A DNA stretch of 64,000 nucleotides from Clostridia bacterium (GCA_017387685.1 JAFOEU010000002.1:85974-149973), one strand, 5' to 3'. Shown: positions 51,671 to 60,730, numbered from the stretch's first letter. The notes: generated by a model from the letters alone, not told the origin. Made by a program: numbers and translations.

Positions 51671-51699
51671 ACCCCGTCGGTGCGGAGCACCGACGGGGT
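51671..51699 (-). terminator. Terminator of the lon-scp-rluB cluster
   Basis: ACCCCGTCGGTGC pairs perfectly with GCACCGACGGGGT, loop GGA. On the minus strand it is followed by TTTTACAATAT. It lies just after rluB. Confidence 0.75.
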
Positions 51700-51704
51700 G
51701 GATA

Positions 51705-52460
51705 TTATTCCTCTTCGTATTTGGTTTCGGGCTTCAGCTTTGCCATTCTGCGAAGCCAAGCAACCTCGTCGTCGCGGAGCTTTCTCCAAGTGCCGGGTGC
51801 GATGCCGTTTACGGATATCGGACCGATCTTTATCCGGCGCAGACGGGTGACCTCGAGTCCTGCCGCCTCGCACATCTTGCGGATCTGTCTGTTTCTGCCC
51901 TCGAAAATAACAAAATTCAGGCGAGCGCCGTCCTTCTGCGTGTCAATGATATCGACCTCGGCGGGCGTGATCTTGTATCCGTCGATAACGAGCGCGGAGC
52001 GGAGAATTTCAAGTGCCTTTTCGTCAACCTTTCCCTTGACGCTGACCTTATACTCCTTCGGAATATGGTGCTTGGGATGCATCATAAGGTTAGCAAATGC
52101 TCCGTCATCCGTCATAAGCAGAAGTCCCTCGGACTGCATATCAAGGCGTCCGATAGGGTAGAGTCTGCCGCCCGCATCCTCAACGAGCTCGGTGACGATC
52201 TTTCTGCCTTGCTCATCGGATGCCGTGCAAACGTATCCGCGAGGCTTGTTGAGCGCGATGACGCGCTTAGCTACGTTCTGCTTGAAAACGATGCCTCTGC
52301 CGTTCCATACGACCTTATCAACACCCGGCATGACCTTGTCACCGACCTTGGCGATCTGTCCGTTGACCTTAACGTGTCCCGCCTCGATCTCGCGTTCTGC
52401 GGCACGGCGCGAAAGCACGCCGCAATCGGTAAAATATTTTTGAAGTCTGATCTTTTCCAT
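51705..52460 (-). CDS. rluB: Ribosomal large-subunit pseudouridine synthase B
   Basis: 251 residues. An S4 domain (residues 1-60, LQKYFTDCGVLSRRAAE) precedes the synthase fold with GRLDMQSEGLLLMTDDG carrying the catalytic aspartate, and LHPKHHIPKEYKV-type strand (MMHPKHHIPKEYKV). The RluB/RsuA subfamily modifies position 2605 of 23S rRNA, or the 16S rRNA for RsuA; the genome context with scpB favours RluB. Gap to dacF is 15 bases. Confidence 0.92.
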   Translation of the reverse strand: MEKIRLQKYFTDCGVLSRRAAEREIEAGHVKVNGQIAKVGDKVMPGVDKVVWNGRGIVFKQNVAKRVIALNKPRGYVCTASDEQGRKIVTELVEDAGGRLYPIGRLDMQSEGLLLMTDDGAFANLMMHPKHHIPKEYKVSVKGKVDEKALEILRSALVIDGYKITPAEVDIIDTQKDGARLNFVIFEGRNRQIRKMCEAAGLEVTRLRRIKIGPISVNGIAPGTWRKLRDDEVAWLRRMAKLKPETKYEEE

Positions 52461-52475
52461 ATTATATATAGGGAC

Positions 52476-53642
52476 TCATCCGAACAGGCGATCCCAAAAT
52501 CCTTTTTCTTTTTTCTTTGCCGCCGCGTAGGCGGTCACAAGTGATACGCGAGCTATTTCCTTACCGCCGCAAGTGAAAATTACTTCACCAACGCCTTGCC
52601 CGCGTGACAGTGGGGCAGGAAGAGAAGAAATGCTATCAATTTTGCATTCGATCTTTGCTCCGCTTTTCGGAAGAGTTACGAAGACACTGTCTGTCACGGC
52701 TGTTCTGACGCGGGATTGCTCGCCATTGGTTACGTCTATCTCGGGCAACGTGATATTCGTATACTCGCAAAGCTCAACGCGCTCATAAGCTTCAAATCCC
52801 GCCTCGAGCATCATAGTGTGATCGTGCCAATCGTTGCCGTCATCGAGAGTGACCGCGATTATCCGCAATCCGTCGCGCTCTGCCGCAGAAACAAGACACC
52901 TGCCGTTTGACTTGGTGTAGCCCGTCTTGACGCCTATGCAACCCTCAATCGACCTCAAAAGTCTGTTGTGGTTGATAAGCAGACGAACACCGCCGTCGGG
53001 CGCGGCAACTGTCATTTTATATGTAGAGAATATTTTGCGCAAAGCCTCATTTTCGAGTGCCGCTGCGGCGATAATGCCGAGCTCGCGCGCGGTCGTGTAA
53101 TGCGCATCATCGTCAAGCCCGTGAGGATTTGTGAAATGAGTGTCAACAAGATCAAGCTCGGCGCACTTTTCGTTCATCATAGCGGCAAAATCTTCAATGC
53201 TTCCCCCGACCGCAATCGCAACTGCCACGGCGGCATCGTTGGCGGATTCAAGCAGAGTACAGCAGAGCAATTCTTCGAGCGTGAACACCTCACCCTCGGT
53301 CAGATAGACGGAAGAACCCTCGACTCCAACTGCTTCCTTCGTAACCGTGATCTTAGCCGACAGCGGCATCCGCTCGGCGGCGATGAGAGCCGTCATTATC
53401 TTTGTGGTGCTCGCGGGACCGCGCCGTTTGTCTGCATTTTGTTCCCACAGAGTACGAACTGTCTGTCCGCTTGCATCAAGAAGCACCGCAGAGCCTGCCG
53501 ACGTCGCGATATCAAGCGGAACGGTCGGCAGGTTTCCTTCTGCGGTAAGATATTCGGGTGTACCCGAAACGGCTTGAGCTCGTGTGGGCAACAGCATAAG
53601 TGCGGAGAGGAGTAACGCGATAAGCTTGCGCGGGATATTCAT
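52476..53642 (-). CDS. dacF: D-alanyl-D-alanine carboxypeptidase, DacF/DacB type
   Basis: 388 residues. Signal peptide (cut near ALMLLPTRAQA), then the low-molecular-mass PBP5-type peptidase with SxxK in PASTTKIM, SxN in LLESANDA and KTG in GVKTGYTKSNG; the C-terminal PBP5_C domain and a short amphipathic tail (KKKEKGFWDRLFG) follow. It trims peptidoglycan stem peptides and, by context with scpAB and gerW, may act in spore cortex. The ribosome site GAGGTG is inside a long hairpin (53643-53692). Confidence 0.92.
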   Translation of the reverse strand: MNIPRKLIALLLSALMLLPTRAQAVSGTPEYLTAEGNLPTVPLDIATSAGSAVLLDASGQTVRTLWEQNADKRRGPASTTKIMTALIAAERMPLSAKITVTKEAVGVEGSSVYLTEGEVFTLEELLCCTLLESANDAAVAVAIAVGGSIEDFAAMMNEKCAELDLVDTHFTNPHGLDDDAHYTTARELGIIAAAALENEALRKIFSTYKMTVAAPDGGVRLLINHNRLLRSIEGCIGVKTGYTKSNGRCLVSAAERDGLRIIAVTLDDGNDWHDHTMMLEAGFEAYERVELCEYTNITLPEIDVTNGEQSRVRTAVTDSVFVTLPKSGAKIECKIDSISSLPAPLSRGQGVGEVIFTCGGKEIARVSLVTAYAAAKKKEKGFWDRLFG

Positions 53643-53692
53643 TTTTCACCTCGAAATATATTCTTACAAAAATATATTTCGGAAGGTGAAAA
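53643..53692 (-). promoter_or_regulatory. dacF: Long hairpin sequestering the dacF ribosome-binding site
   Basis: On the minus strand TTTTCACCT-TC-CGAAATATATT pairs with AATATATTTCG-AGGTGAAAA, giving 20 bp with a 2-base bulge and an 8-base loop, ending at the base before the dacF ATG. The Shine-Dalgarno GAGGTG lies wholly in the 3' arm. Translation of dacF should be low unless the helix is opened. Confidence 0.7.
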
Positions 53693-53699
53693 GATATTC

Positions 53700-54128
53700 T
53701 TATTCTTCCTCGGTATCGGGCTCTGCGTCCTTTGCGAAGAATGCCTTGATCTTTGCGATGATCTCGGGAGCGCGCTCAACAACGTCGGCAACCTGCTCAA
53801 TGGGACCGCTCTTGTATTCCATACCTACGTTGATCATATCAACAGAGCCGTCGGGAGATACTACGAGGAAGCCTACGGGAACAACGGAAAGACCTGTTCC
53901 TCCGCCGCCGCCGAAATTCTGAAGACGTGCGCGGACAGCCTCTTCGGTTTTGCTTGCGTAATCAAGACCGCCCGATGCGAAGCCGAGAGAGATCTTGGAA
54001 ACAGGGATGATGGTAGTACCCTGAGGTGTGTTGATGGGATTGCCGATAACGGTGTTCGCGTCAACCATAGAACGGATATTTTCGAGGGACGCGGCGATGA
54101 TTTCCTGAAGCTTGTTTTCGTTTGCCAT
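53700..54128 (-). CDS. gerW: GerW/YtfJ family sporulation protein
   Basis: 142 residues from ATG 54128, with AAAGGA upstream; an ATG at 54146 overlaps that site. Family marks are VIGNPINTPQGTTIIPVSKIS, the glycine run FGGGGGTGLSVVPVGF and the hydrophobic core SVDMINV. GerW (YtfJ) is needed for spore germination in Bacillus. The DUF2953 gene (YtfI) precedes it, as in Bacillus. Confidence 0.9.
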   Translation of the reverse strand: MANENKLQEIIAASLENIRSMVDANTVIGNPINTPQGTTIIPVSKISLGFASGGLDYASKTEEAVRARLQNFGGGGGTGLSVVPVGFLVVSPDGSVDMINVGMEYKSGPIEQVADVVERAPEIIAKIKAFFAKDAEPDTEEE

Positions 54129-54165
54129 AGCTTTAGATCCTTTCATATATGAATCAAATATTATT

Positions 54166-54849
54166 TTACAAGTGTTTTGTGAGCCTGAAGCCCGTGCGGA
54201 AGAGAATGTCGAAAAGCTGCCATACGCATATCGAGAATCCGATCTCGATATCTATGACCATCTTTTCCGAGAGATAATCTGCGTGAATGTCTACGTCTGT
54301 CTTTGCGGGATGACGAAGGGTTGAAGTTGAGTCGAGAAATGCCGCGATGCAGGCAACTGAAGGCGCGATAGCGCCGTAGAGAATGGCGGTTGATGCGGCA
54401 TCTCCTGTTGCAACGCCTATGTGAAGACGCGCGATGCGGATGCGAAGATGCTTGCCGAATCTGCCGACCGCGACCTTGACGAGGTCGAGGATCATATCGA
54501 TCGTTTCTGATAAAGGCTTTTTAGGCTTTACCTTGCCTGCTGCCTTGTCAGCTTTTTTCTTTGCCTTTGCGGCATCTTTTTTCTTTTTCTTTTCGGCTTT
54601 CTTCTTGGATTTTTTGATAGCCTTTTCCTTTTGCGCCTCTTCGTATTTGGCGCGGTTCTTTTTTGAATAGGCGGAGAGCTTTATCTTTTTCTTCTTTTTA
54701 GGGATGATCTTTATCGGTATACCGAGCACCCGGACTGTCAGGGCGAATTCATCCGAATATGCAATTAAGACCTCGGCACGCAGAGATGCGATGAAGGCGA
54801 AAAAGAGCAAGATACCGCCGATGATGTAAAGCGCGATCAGATGAATCAC
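54166..54849 (-). CDS. DUF2953 protein (YtfI type)
   Basis: 227 residues. An N-terminal helix (about 1-22) is followed by a very lysine/alanine-rich linker (about 50-110, KKKKKDAAKAKKKADK) and a C-terminal domain with RIARLHIGVATGDAA-STAILYGAI, the DUF2953 signature. It pairs with gerW in spore formers. The ribosome site AGGCAGGTGAT precedes ATG 54849. Confidence 0.82.
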   Translation of the reverse strand: MIHLIALYIIGGILLFFAFIASLRAEVLIAYSDEFALTVRVLGIPIKIIPKKKKKIKLSAYSKKNRAKYEEAQKEKAIKKSKKKAEKKKKKDAAKAKKKADKAAGKVKPKKPLSETIDMILDLVKVAVGRFGKHLRIRIARLHIGVATGDAASTAILYGAIAPSVACIAAFLDSTSTLRHPAKTDVDIHADYLSEKMVIDIEIGFSICVWQLFDILFRTGFRLTKHL

Positions 54850-54874
54850 CTGCCTTTACTATAGTTTATTGAGT

Positions 54875-55537
54875 TCATTCCTCGTCGGGAACGTAAACCT
54901 CTTCCTCTTCGTCCGTATCGGGAGCGATTTCTCCCTCCTCGATGTCGATCGAAAGCTGTTCTTCTTCCTCTTCGGCTTCAAGCAGAGCGTCAGCCGCACC
55001 GCGGAGTGCGCCGCCCTCGGGGAGATCACCGAGATTATTGAGCCCGAACACACGAAGGAATTTTTCGGTGGTTGCGAGAAGAGTAGGTCTGCCGGGGGCG
55101 TCAAGCTTGCCGCAAGGCTCGATGAGTTCCTTGTCGAGAAGCGAGCCGACAGCGTAAGCCGAGTCAACTCCGCGCACCGTGTCGATGAAGGAACGCGTTA
55201 CCGGCTGATTGTACGCGACGATGGCAAGTACCTCAAGAGCCGAGTTCGAAAGATTTCCTCCGCGGCGGATACCGAGTGCAATGCGGACGTAGGGGATGTA
55301 ATCCTCGCGCGAGCAAAGCTGACAGGTATCGGGGAAGAGGAGCATCATAATGCCGCCGTCGGTGTTATTGTTGTATTTTTCCGCAAGATGCTCGGCAATT
55401 CTCTTGGCATCGCCGGGAGTAAGCTCAAGAGCCTCGCCGATCTTTTCATAGCTGACGGGGTGTCCCGCCGCAAAGAGTATAGCCTCAAGCGCGCCCTCTA
55501 TCTTGCGAATTTCCGAAAGTTTATTTTCCTGATCCAT
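54875..55537 (-). CDS. scpB: Segregation and condensation protein B
   Basis: 220 residues from ATG 55537, with AAGG before it; the longer frame lacks a plausible site. It contains two winged-helix domains typical of ScpB (EAILFAAGHPVSYEKIGEAL; LEVLAIVAYNQPVTRSFIDTVRGVDS), and an acidic C-terminal tail (EEEEEQLSIDIEEGE). It is a regulatory subunit of the Smc-ScpAB condensin. The distance to scpA is 19 bases. Confidence 0.94.
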   Translation of the reverse strand: MDQENKLSEIRKIEGALEAILFAAGHPVSYEKIGEALELTPGDAKRIAEHLAEKYNNNTDGGIMMLLFPDTCQLCSREDYIPYVRIALGIRRGGNLSNSALEVLAIVAYNQPVTRSFIDTVRGVDSAYAVGSLLDKELIEPCGKLDAPGRPTLLATTEKFLRVFGLNNLGDLPEGGALRGAADALLEAEEEEEQLSIDIEEGEIAPDTDEEEEVYVPDEE

Positions 55538-55556
55538 TTTGTTTACCTTAAATATG

Positions 55557-56348
55557 TTATTCGTTGTAGCCGTCGATCTCAAGGTCGTCGGGCAACTCTG
55601 TGCCGAATTCGGGGTTTGCTTTGAATCTCGTTGAAATTCCGCGTGGATTTCCGAATTCATCAAGCTCGTCGACGAGAAGCACGCGCTTCATTTTGATAAG
55701 CTCGAGAACGCCTATGAAGATCGCAACGAGCTCGGGACGAGTATCTGCCTCGTCAAGAAGCTCCTCAAGCGAGGGCCGGGATTCGAGATCCTTGAAGTGC
55801 CTCATTATTCCCATAATTTTTATACGCACGGGCACTATCGGGCGCGCCACGATCGGGCGGACGAGTCCCGTCGAAATCGCCTCGGTGTCGCGGTATTCCG
55901 CAAGCACGCGGCGCATAGCGGGAACGAGCACCGCGGCGTCGTAGTCCTTAACGTATGTCTTGTCGGGCGAAATATCCTCCGAGTCCTTTGCCATACGTCC
56001 CGAATACTGCGCGTAACGCTTACCGAGCTCGCCCGCAACGCTCTTTGCGGCTTCGAGTCTTGCAAGTGCATCCGCAAGCTTGGCGCGAGGGTCCTCCTCG
56101 GGCTCATCCTCCTCGCGCGGCAGAAGCATCTTGCTCTTGATGAGCATCAGATCGCTTGCCATAACGAGGAATTCCACCGCAAGCTCCATATCGAGCTTCT
56201 GCGCCTTGGCTATATATTCAACGTATTGTTCGCAGATGAGGGATATCGGAATATCCTCTATCTGAACCTTGTTTTTTTTGATCAGCGAGAGAAGCAGGTC
56301 GAGAGGGCCTTCAAACTTCTCCAGCTTGTATGAAATGATTTCTTCCAT
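55557..56348 (-). CDS. scpA: Segregation and condensation protein A
   Basis: 263 residues from ATG 56348, which has GAGGAC before it. ScpA landmarks: KLEKFEGPLDLLLSLIKKNKVQIEDIPI, AKQLDMELAVEFLVMASDLMLIKSKMLLP (as in YIAKAQKLDMELAVEF), and the C-terminal EVVAIFIGVLELIKMKRV (here ELVAIFIGVLELIK). It is the kleisin that bridges Smc heads. Seven bases separate it from the upstream protease gene. Confidence 0.95.
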   Translation of the reverse strand: MEEIISYKLEKFEGPLDLLLSLIKKNKVQIEDIPISLICEQYVEYIAKAQKLDMELAVEFLVMASDLMLIKSKMLLPREEDEPEEDPRAKLADALARLEAAKSVAGELGKRYAQYSGRMAKDSEDISPDKTYVKDYDAAVLVPAMRRVLAEYRDTEAISTGLVRPIVARPIVPVRIKIMGIMRHFKDLESRPSLEELLDEADTRPELVAIFIGVLELIKMKRVLLVDELDEFGNPRGISTRFKANPEFGTELPDDLEIDGYNE

Positions 56349-56355
56349 AATGTCC

Positions 56356-57063
56356 TCAGAAGATCGGGATGAGACCGACGAGCCAATACATGCCGTCAAG
56401 GATGAGTCCCGAAATGAAATCAAGCGGTATCGAAAGTATACCGAAATAAAACAGAACGAGAATGCCGATCATAATGTATCTTTCGTACTGCATAACCTTG
56501 AAGTACCACTTGGGCGGCAGAAATACATAGAAGAATCTCGAGCCGTCGAATGGCGGTACGGGAAGGAGGTTGAATACCGCGAGGTAGACGTTGAGCATCG
56601 CTCCAAGCTCAAAGAAAGTGAGAACGAGCCCCGCGATGATGAGCGATCTTTCACTTGAAAGTCCACCGTTCTGCAAAGCAATCCCGAATCCGAAATTTGA
56701 AAGATTATAAAGGATGACGAAGCAAAAGCCGAGGAGCAGATTGCTGATCGGTCCCGCGATAGCGGAGATCGCCATACCCTTGCGCGGATTCTTGAAGTTG
56801 CGAACCACGATCGGTACGGGCTTTGCCCAACCGTAGCCGAAAACGAGCATACAAAGGAAGCCGATCGGATCGAGGTGCTTTATCGGATTGAGCGTAAGTC
56901 TGCCGAGGTTATACGCCGTGCGGTCGCCGAGCTTCATAGCCATCCAACCGTGTGCACATTCGTGCAGAGTCAGCGAGAAGAGAATAATCGGCAGAGTAAG
57001 GGCAAGGGAGACAAGGTAGCCTTGCATCCCGTCGAGCCCGTTTGTAATAAGATATCTGAACAT
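56356..57063 (-). CDS. M50-family site-2 protease-like membrane peptidase
   Basis: 235 residues with about five membrane helices. The zinc motif HExxH is HECAHGW in LTLHECAHGWMA, and the second motif is NLLPVPPFDG. This short form without a PDZ domain is often next to scpA in Clostridia. The start has only a weak ribosome site and lies 6 bases after engB's stop, so translation is probably coupled. Confidence 0.9.
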   Translation of the reverse strand: MFRYLITNGLDGMQGYLVSLALTLPIILFSLTLHECAHGWMAMKLGDRTAYNLGRLTLNPIKHLDPIGFLCMLVFGYGWAKPVPIVVRNFKNPRKGMAISAIAGPISNLLLGFCFVILYNLSNFGFGIALQNGGLSSERSLIIAGLVLTFFELGAMLNVYLAVFNLLPVPPFDGSRFFYVFLPPKWYFKVMQYERYIMIGILVLFYFGILSIPLDFISGLILDGMYWLVGLIPIF

Positions 57064-57069
57064 TTTAGT

Positions 57070-57675
57070 TTACTTTTGCGATGTTACCGCAAAGAAGAGC
57101 TTCCAGAGCTGCTCCTTTCCTTCACCCGATTTTGCGGAGAAGGGGATTATCTCGGTTCCCTCGGGAATGTACTCGTGGTTATGAAGAAGCTCGAGAGCCT
57201 TTGCGCGGTTGGTTTTGTTGGGTTTGTCTGCTTTGGATGCCACGATGACGAAGGGAATCTCCATCTCTGCGAGATAGTTTATCATCATCAAGTCATCCTG
57301 AGTGGGACCTACCTCAAGGTCGACGAGCTGAACTGCGAGCTTGAGACGGTCGAAATTGGGGTTGTTGGTGAAATAACCGTCGGTAAGAGCACTCCAACGC
57401 TTTTTCTCACTCTCGGGACGCTTCGCAAAGCCGTAGCCGGGAAGGTCGACGAGCATGATTTTGTTGTCTACGTTGTAGAAATTGACGGTGATGGTCTTGC
57501 CGGGCGCGGAGCTGACTCTTGCAAGCGACTTTCTGCCGAGCATGGTATTGATAAGCGAGCTCTTGCCGACGTTCGATCTGCCCGAGAAAACTATCTGGGG
57601 GATCGCTTTGCTCGGAAACTGATCAATTCTGCCGGCGGTGATCTCAAGATTGGAATTCTGAATATTAATTGCCAT
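57070..57675 (-). CDS. engB: Ribosome biogenesis GTPase EngB/YsxC
   Basis: 201 residues. G1 is GRSNVGKSS, G3 is DLPGYG, and G4 is SKADK (VASKADK). It assembles the large ribosomal subunit. Its start overlaps lon's end by 11 bases; AGAGGA inside lon is its ribosome site. Confidence 0.95.
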   Translation of the reverse strand: MAINIQNSNLEITAGRIDQFPSKAIPQIVFSGRSNVGKSSLINTMLGRKSLARVSSAPGKTITVNFYNVDNKIMLVDLPGYGFAKRPESEKKRWSALTDGYFTNNPNFDRLKLAVQLVDLEVGPTQDDLMMINYLAEMEIPFVIVASKADKPNKTNRAKALELLHNHEYIPEGTEIIPFSAKSGEGKEQLWKLFFAVTSQK

Positions 57676-60121
57676 TTTCTTTTCCTCTTATAGCGGGGAT
57701 CTCTGCCGCGGGTGCATTGACGATAACGCCGGGGAGAGCACTCTCAAATTTCTCCTCTTTCTTTCCATTCTCGGTGAAAATCACGTTCGAAGGTGCGTAT
57801 ACGAGTGCGTGGGATAGAACTTCGCTTGCATGGCGGCAGGGGATGAATTTAATGTTGGCGCGAACTTCCTCGTCAACCTCCTCGAGATTTACCTCGTTGT
57901 CGGCGGGGATGAGCACGGTCTTTATGCCTGCTGCGTAGGCAGCCATAGTCTTTTCGCGGAGTCCTCCGATTGCGAGAACTCTGCCGGTGAGAGTGACTTC
58001 ACCTGTCATAGCCACGTCATGACGTACGGGAATACCCGAAAGAGCCGAGCAGAGAGCAGTCGTCATAGTCACGCCCGCAGAAGGACCGTCCTTGGGAACT
58101 GCACCCTCGGGAACGTGGATATGTATGTCTTGGGTCTTATAGAAATCAGCGGGTATGCCGTATTTCGATGCAATCGATCGGATGTAGGTGAGAGCCGCCT
58201 TGGCGGACTCCTTCATAACGTCGCCGAGCGAACCGGTCAGCTCAAGCTTGCCGGTTCCTTCAAGAACCGCAACCTCAACCTTCAGCATATCTCCGCCCAC
58301 TTCAGTGTATGCAAGACCGTTTACAACGCCAACGAGGTCTTCCTTAGCGGTGAGCTCGGGAAGAATTTTTCTGCCGCCGAGATAGGATGCGATATCGTTT
58401 TTATCAATAGTGATGCGCTTGATCGTACCTTCGGATTCAACGAGCTTTTTGGCAGCCTTGCGGCAAAGCTCCGCAATGGTGCGTTCAAGATTACGGACAC
58501 CCGCCTCACGGACGTAGCAGTCGATGATCTCGTAAAGTGCGTCATCGGTCATTCTGAGCTTGCGACCGTCAAGACCGTGACGCTCGCGCTGCTTCGGAAG
58601 AAGATGGTTTTTCGCGATAGCGAGCTTTTCGCGGCGTGTGTAGCTTGAAAGCTCGATAACCTCCATACGGTCGAGCAGGGGGCGCGGGATGGTATCAAGA
58701 GTATTTGCCGTGGTGATGAACAGACATTCCGAAAGATCGAAATCAAGCTCGATAAAGTGGTCGCGGAAGGTCTTGTTCTGCTCGGGGTCGAGAACCTCGA
58801 GGAGCGCCGATGCGGGGTCACCTCGCATATCGGAGGTCAGCTTGTCGATCTCGTCGAGAAGCATTAAGGGGTTCTTGACGCCGACCTTTTCCATAGCCGC
58901 CATAATGCGTCCGGGCATCGAGGCAACGTAGGTCTTTCTGTGACCGCGGATGTCAGATTCGTCGTGAATACCGCCGAGTGATACGCGGATGTATTTGCGG
59001 TTCATAGCGTTAGCTATCGAAGCCGCAATAGAGGTCTTGCCCGTGCCGGGAGGGCCGACAAGGCAGATGATCTGATTCTTAAGCTCGGGAGAAAGCTGCT
59101 TGACTGCAAGGTATTCAAGGATGCGCTCCTTGACCTTCTTCATACCGTCGTGATCGGCATCAAGTATCTTTTTCGCCGCCGAAACGCTGACTCGGTCTGC
59201 AGTTCTCTTGTTCCAGGGAAGCTCGAGAACGGTTTCGATATAGTTGCGGAGAACAGCCGCCTCGGCAGAGCCGAAGGGAGTTTTGGAAAGACGGTCGTTT
59301 TCCTTGAAGAGCTTTTCACGGACCTCGTCGGGCAGATCGGCGTTTCTGATCTTTGCCGTGCAATCATCGGGGTCCTCCTCGTTCATACCCAGCTCGTCCT
59401 CAAGCGCTTTAAGCTGCTCGCGCAGATAATATTCGCGCTGATTCTGCGCCACGCGTGAGCGTGTTTTTTCCTGAATCTCGTTTTCGTAGCGCATCAGATC
59501 GCATTCGCTTCTGAGAATTTCGAGCATGAGCTCTGCGCGCTCAAAGGGATCGAACTCCGCGAGTATCTTACGCTTGTCGGAGAAGCGGACGAGAACCGAG
59601 GATGCGATGAAGTCGCAGAGAAGAGCGGGATCGGTCATTCTTTTAGCCTCGTCGCGTATAGTGCTTGAAGCCTTACCTACGTATCCCAGCATACGGTCGA
59701 GCTCGCGGCGCAGCTCACGGCAGTATGCCTCGCCCTTCAGACCGCCGTCATCTACGAGTGAGATCTCCTTTGCAATGAGGGAGGCTGTTATGATCTTGCC
59801 GGTTTTTTTGTAGTCGATTGCGATGGCACGGGAGCGGCATTCGCAGAGAAGATTCGTTCCGTTGTCGTTTTTTACACTTTGTCTGATCTTTGCGATAGTA
59901 CCTACGTTGAACAGGCTCTCGGGCGGCTGCGCGCCTTCGAGCTCGTTGTTTTCGGAAACAAGGAAAACGAGCATTCCGGTTGCCCCCGCTGCCTCAACGG
60001 CGGCGGAAACTGTCTTATCGTCAAGCTCGATTCCGATGGGAAAGGGCGGAAAAGCAACCGCATCGCCTATCGGAATGACGGGAAGTGTGATCTGGTCGAT
60101 TTTTTCTGTGTAATGGGGCAT
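57665..60121 (-). CDS. lon: ATP-dependent protease Lon
   Basis: 818 residues in the standard LonA order: N-terminal substrate-binding domain ([17 protein letters not shown] at the start), coiled coil, AAA+ module with Walker [10 protein letters not shown] and LLDEIDKL, then the serine protease domain with the catalytic Ser in PKDGPSAG. It degrades misfolded proteins and regulators. It heads the cluster of minus-strand genes, with a GAAAGGAT site and a promoter region upstream. Confidence 0.97.
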   Translation of the reverse strand: MPHYTEKIDQITLPVIPIGDAVAFPPFPIGIELDDKTVSAAVEAAGATGMLVFLVSENNELEGAQPPESLFNVGTIAKIRQSVKNDNGTNLLCECRSRAIAIDYKKTGKIITASLIAKEISLVDDGGLKGEAYCRELRRELDRMLGYVGKASSTIRDEAKRMTDPALLCDFIASSVLVRFSDKRKILAEFDPFERAELMLEILRSECDLMRYENEIQEKTRSRVAQNQREYYLREQLKALEDELGMNEEDPDDCTAKIRNADLPDEVREKLFKENDRLSKTPFGSAEAAVLRNYIETVLELPWNKRTADRVSVSAAKKILDADHDGMKKVKERILEYLAVKQLSPELKNQIICLVGPPGTGKTSIAASIANAMNRKYIRVSLGGIHDESDIRGHRKTYVASMPGRIMAAMEKVGVKNPLMLLDEIDKLTSDMRGDPASALLEVLDPEQNKTFRDHFIELDFDLSECLFITTANTLDTIPRPLLDRMEVIELSSYTRREKLAIAKNHLLPKQRERHGLDGRKLRMTDDALYEIIDCYVREAGVRNLERTIAELCRKAAKKLVESEGTIKRITIDKNDIASYLGGRKILPELTAKEDLVGVVNGLAYTEVGGDMLKVEVAVLEGTGKLELTGSLGDVMKESAKAALTYIRSIASKYGIPADFYKTQDIHIHVPEGAVPKDGPSAGVTMTTALCSALSGIPVRHDVAMTGEVTLTGRVLAIGGLREKTMAAYAAGIKTVLIPADNEVNLEEVDEEVRANIKFIPCRHASEVLSHALVYAPSNVIFTENGKKEEKFESALPGVIVNAPAAEIPAIRGKENGN

Positions 60122-60184
60122 TTATTCTATCCTTTCGGTAATGCGCACCGCACCGCATGGCGGAAATATATCTGAATGCAGATG
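60122..60184 (-). other. lon leader segment
   Basis: The 5' untranslated segment of lon has no further gene. It contains a GC-rich block with GCGGTGCGGTGCGC just before the ribosome site. Confidence 0.4.
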
Positions 60185-60198
60185 CGCATAATTATGCG
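60185..60198. promoter_or_regulatory. 14-bp perfect palindrome in the lon leader
   Basis: CGCATAATTATGCG lies downstream of the probable -10 of lon. This is neither a CtsR tandem repeat nor a CIRCE element. A dimeric repressor site is possible. Confidence 0.4.
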
Positions 60199-60216
60199 AT
60201 TATAATTTATTATAAT

Positions 60217-60225
60217 ATTATATCA
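60217..60225 (-). promoter_or_regulatory. Extended -10 element of lon
   Basis: On the minus strand TGATATAAT is preceded by an inverted repeat (ATAGATTTTT/AAAAATCTAT, 60225-60246) in the -35 region. No canonical -35 box is seen. Confidence 0.5.
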
Positions 60226-60246
60226 TAGATTTTTGAAAAAATCTAT

Positions 60247-60479
60247 ACATTATGAAAATATTTAATAAAAAAATAAAAAAAGATACCCTTTGGTAAAAAT
60301 CGAAAAATGGAGCCGGGTTTGTTAAATGTGCAAAAATTTGTAGTTATATTTTGTGTATATTGCCATGTCGCAGCTCGTGTCGTTGTGATAATGCACTAAA
60401 AATGGGCGTTTTTTATAGCCTATTTTCTACTTTGTCGCTTTTGCACGAAAAAAAGTGTAAATATTCGTCATTTTGGATA
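60247..60479. other. Non-coding AT-rich stretch
   Basis: No supported gene. The sequence is rich in T and A runs and has no strong ribosome-binding sites before an ATG. It separates the lon promoter from the small RNA promoter. Confidence 0.5.
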
Positions 60480-60508
60480 TTTACTTTTTGCCGAAAATGT
60501 TGTATAAT
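60480..60508 (+). promoter_or_regulatory. Promoter of the candidate small RNA at 60.5 kb
   Basis: TTTACT (60480-60485) and TATAAT (60503-60508), 17-base spacer. Confidence 0.6.
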
Positions 60509-60514
60509 GTCAAC

Positions 60515-60660
60515 ACGCAACGCAATAGTGTCGCGGCCTCGAATGCACGACGGTCACCTTTTTCTGCGGACTATCAAGCTTATGATACGTTTTGACGCGG
60601 AGATCGGTCACCGCCGTTGCTTTTTATTTACCCTACGGAGTCGGTTGCGGCTCTTTTTTA
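60515..60660 (+). ncRNA. Candidate small RNA of about 145 nt
   Basis: Between the promoter at 60480-60508 and the terminator at 60638-60660 there is no gene. GCAACG (60517-60522) can pair with CGTTGC (60615-60620), a hairpin TATCA/TGATA lies at 60572-60587, and CGGTCACC occurs twice (60551-60558 and 60605-60612). It does not look like any riboswitch I know. The next gene has its own promoter at 60702, so this RNA is not simply its leader. Confidence 0.5.
60638..60660 (+). terminator. Terminator of the candidate small RNA
   Basis: GAGTCG and CGGCTC pair around GTTG (one G-U pair), followed by TTTTTTATTT. Confidence 0.7.
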
Positions 60661-60701
60661 TTTAATTTTACACGATGCGTTCATAAATTATCAAAACTAT
60701 A

Positions 60702-60730
60702 TTGACAATTGCTCGGATATTTTGTATAAT
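60702..60730 (+). promoter_or_regulatory. Promoter of paralog 6
   Basis: TTGACA (60702-60707) and TATAAT (60725-60730), 17-base spacer. Confidence 0.85.

Noticed and set aside
51479-51704. Possible 0A boxes upstream of spo0A (TTGTCGGAA at 51647)
   Set aside because: The match to the TTGTCGAA core is imperfect and the site lies far from the promoter, beyond the neighbouring terminator region.
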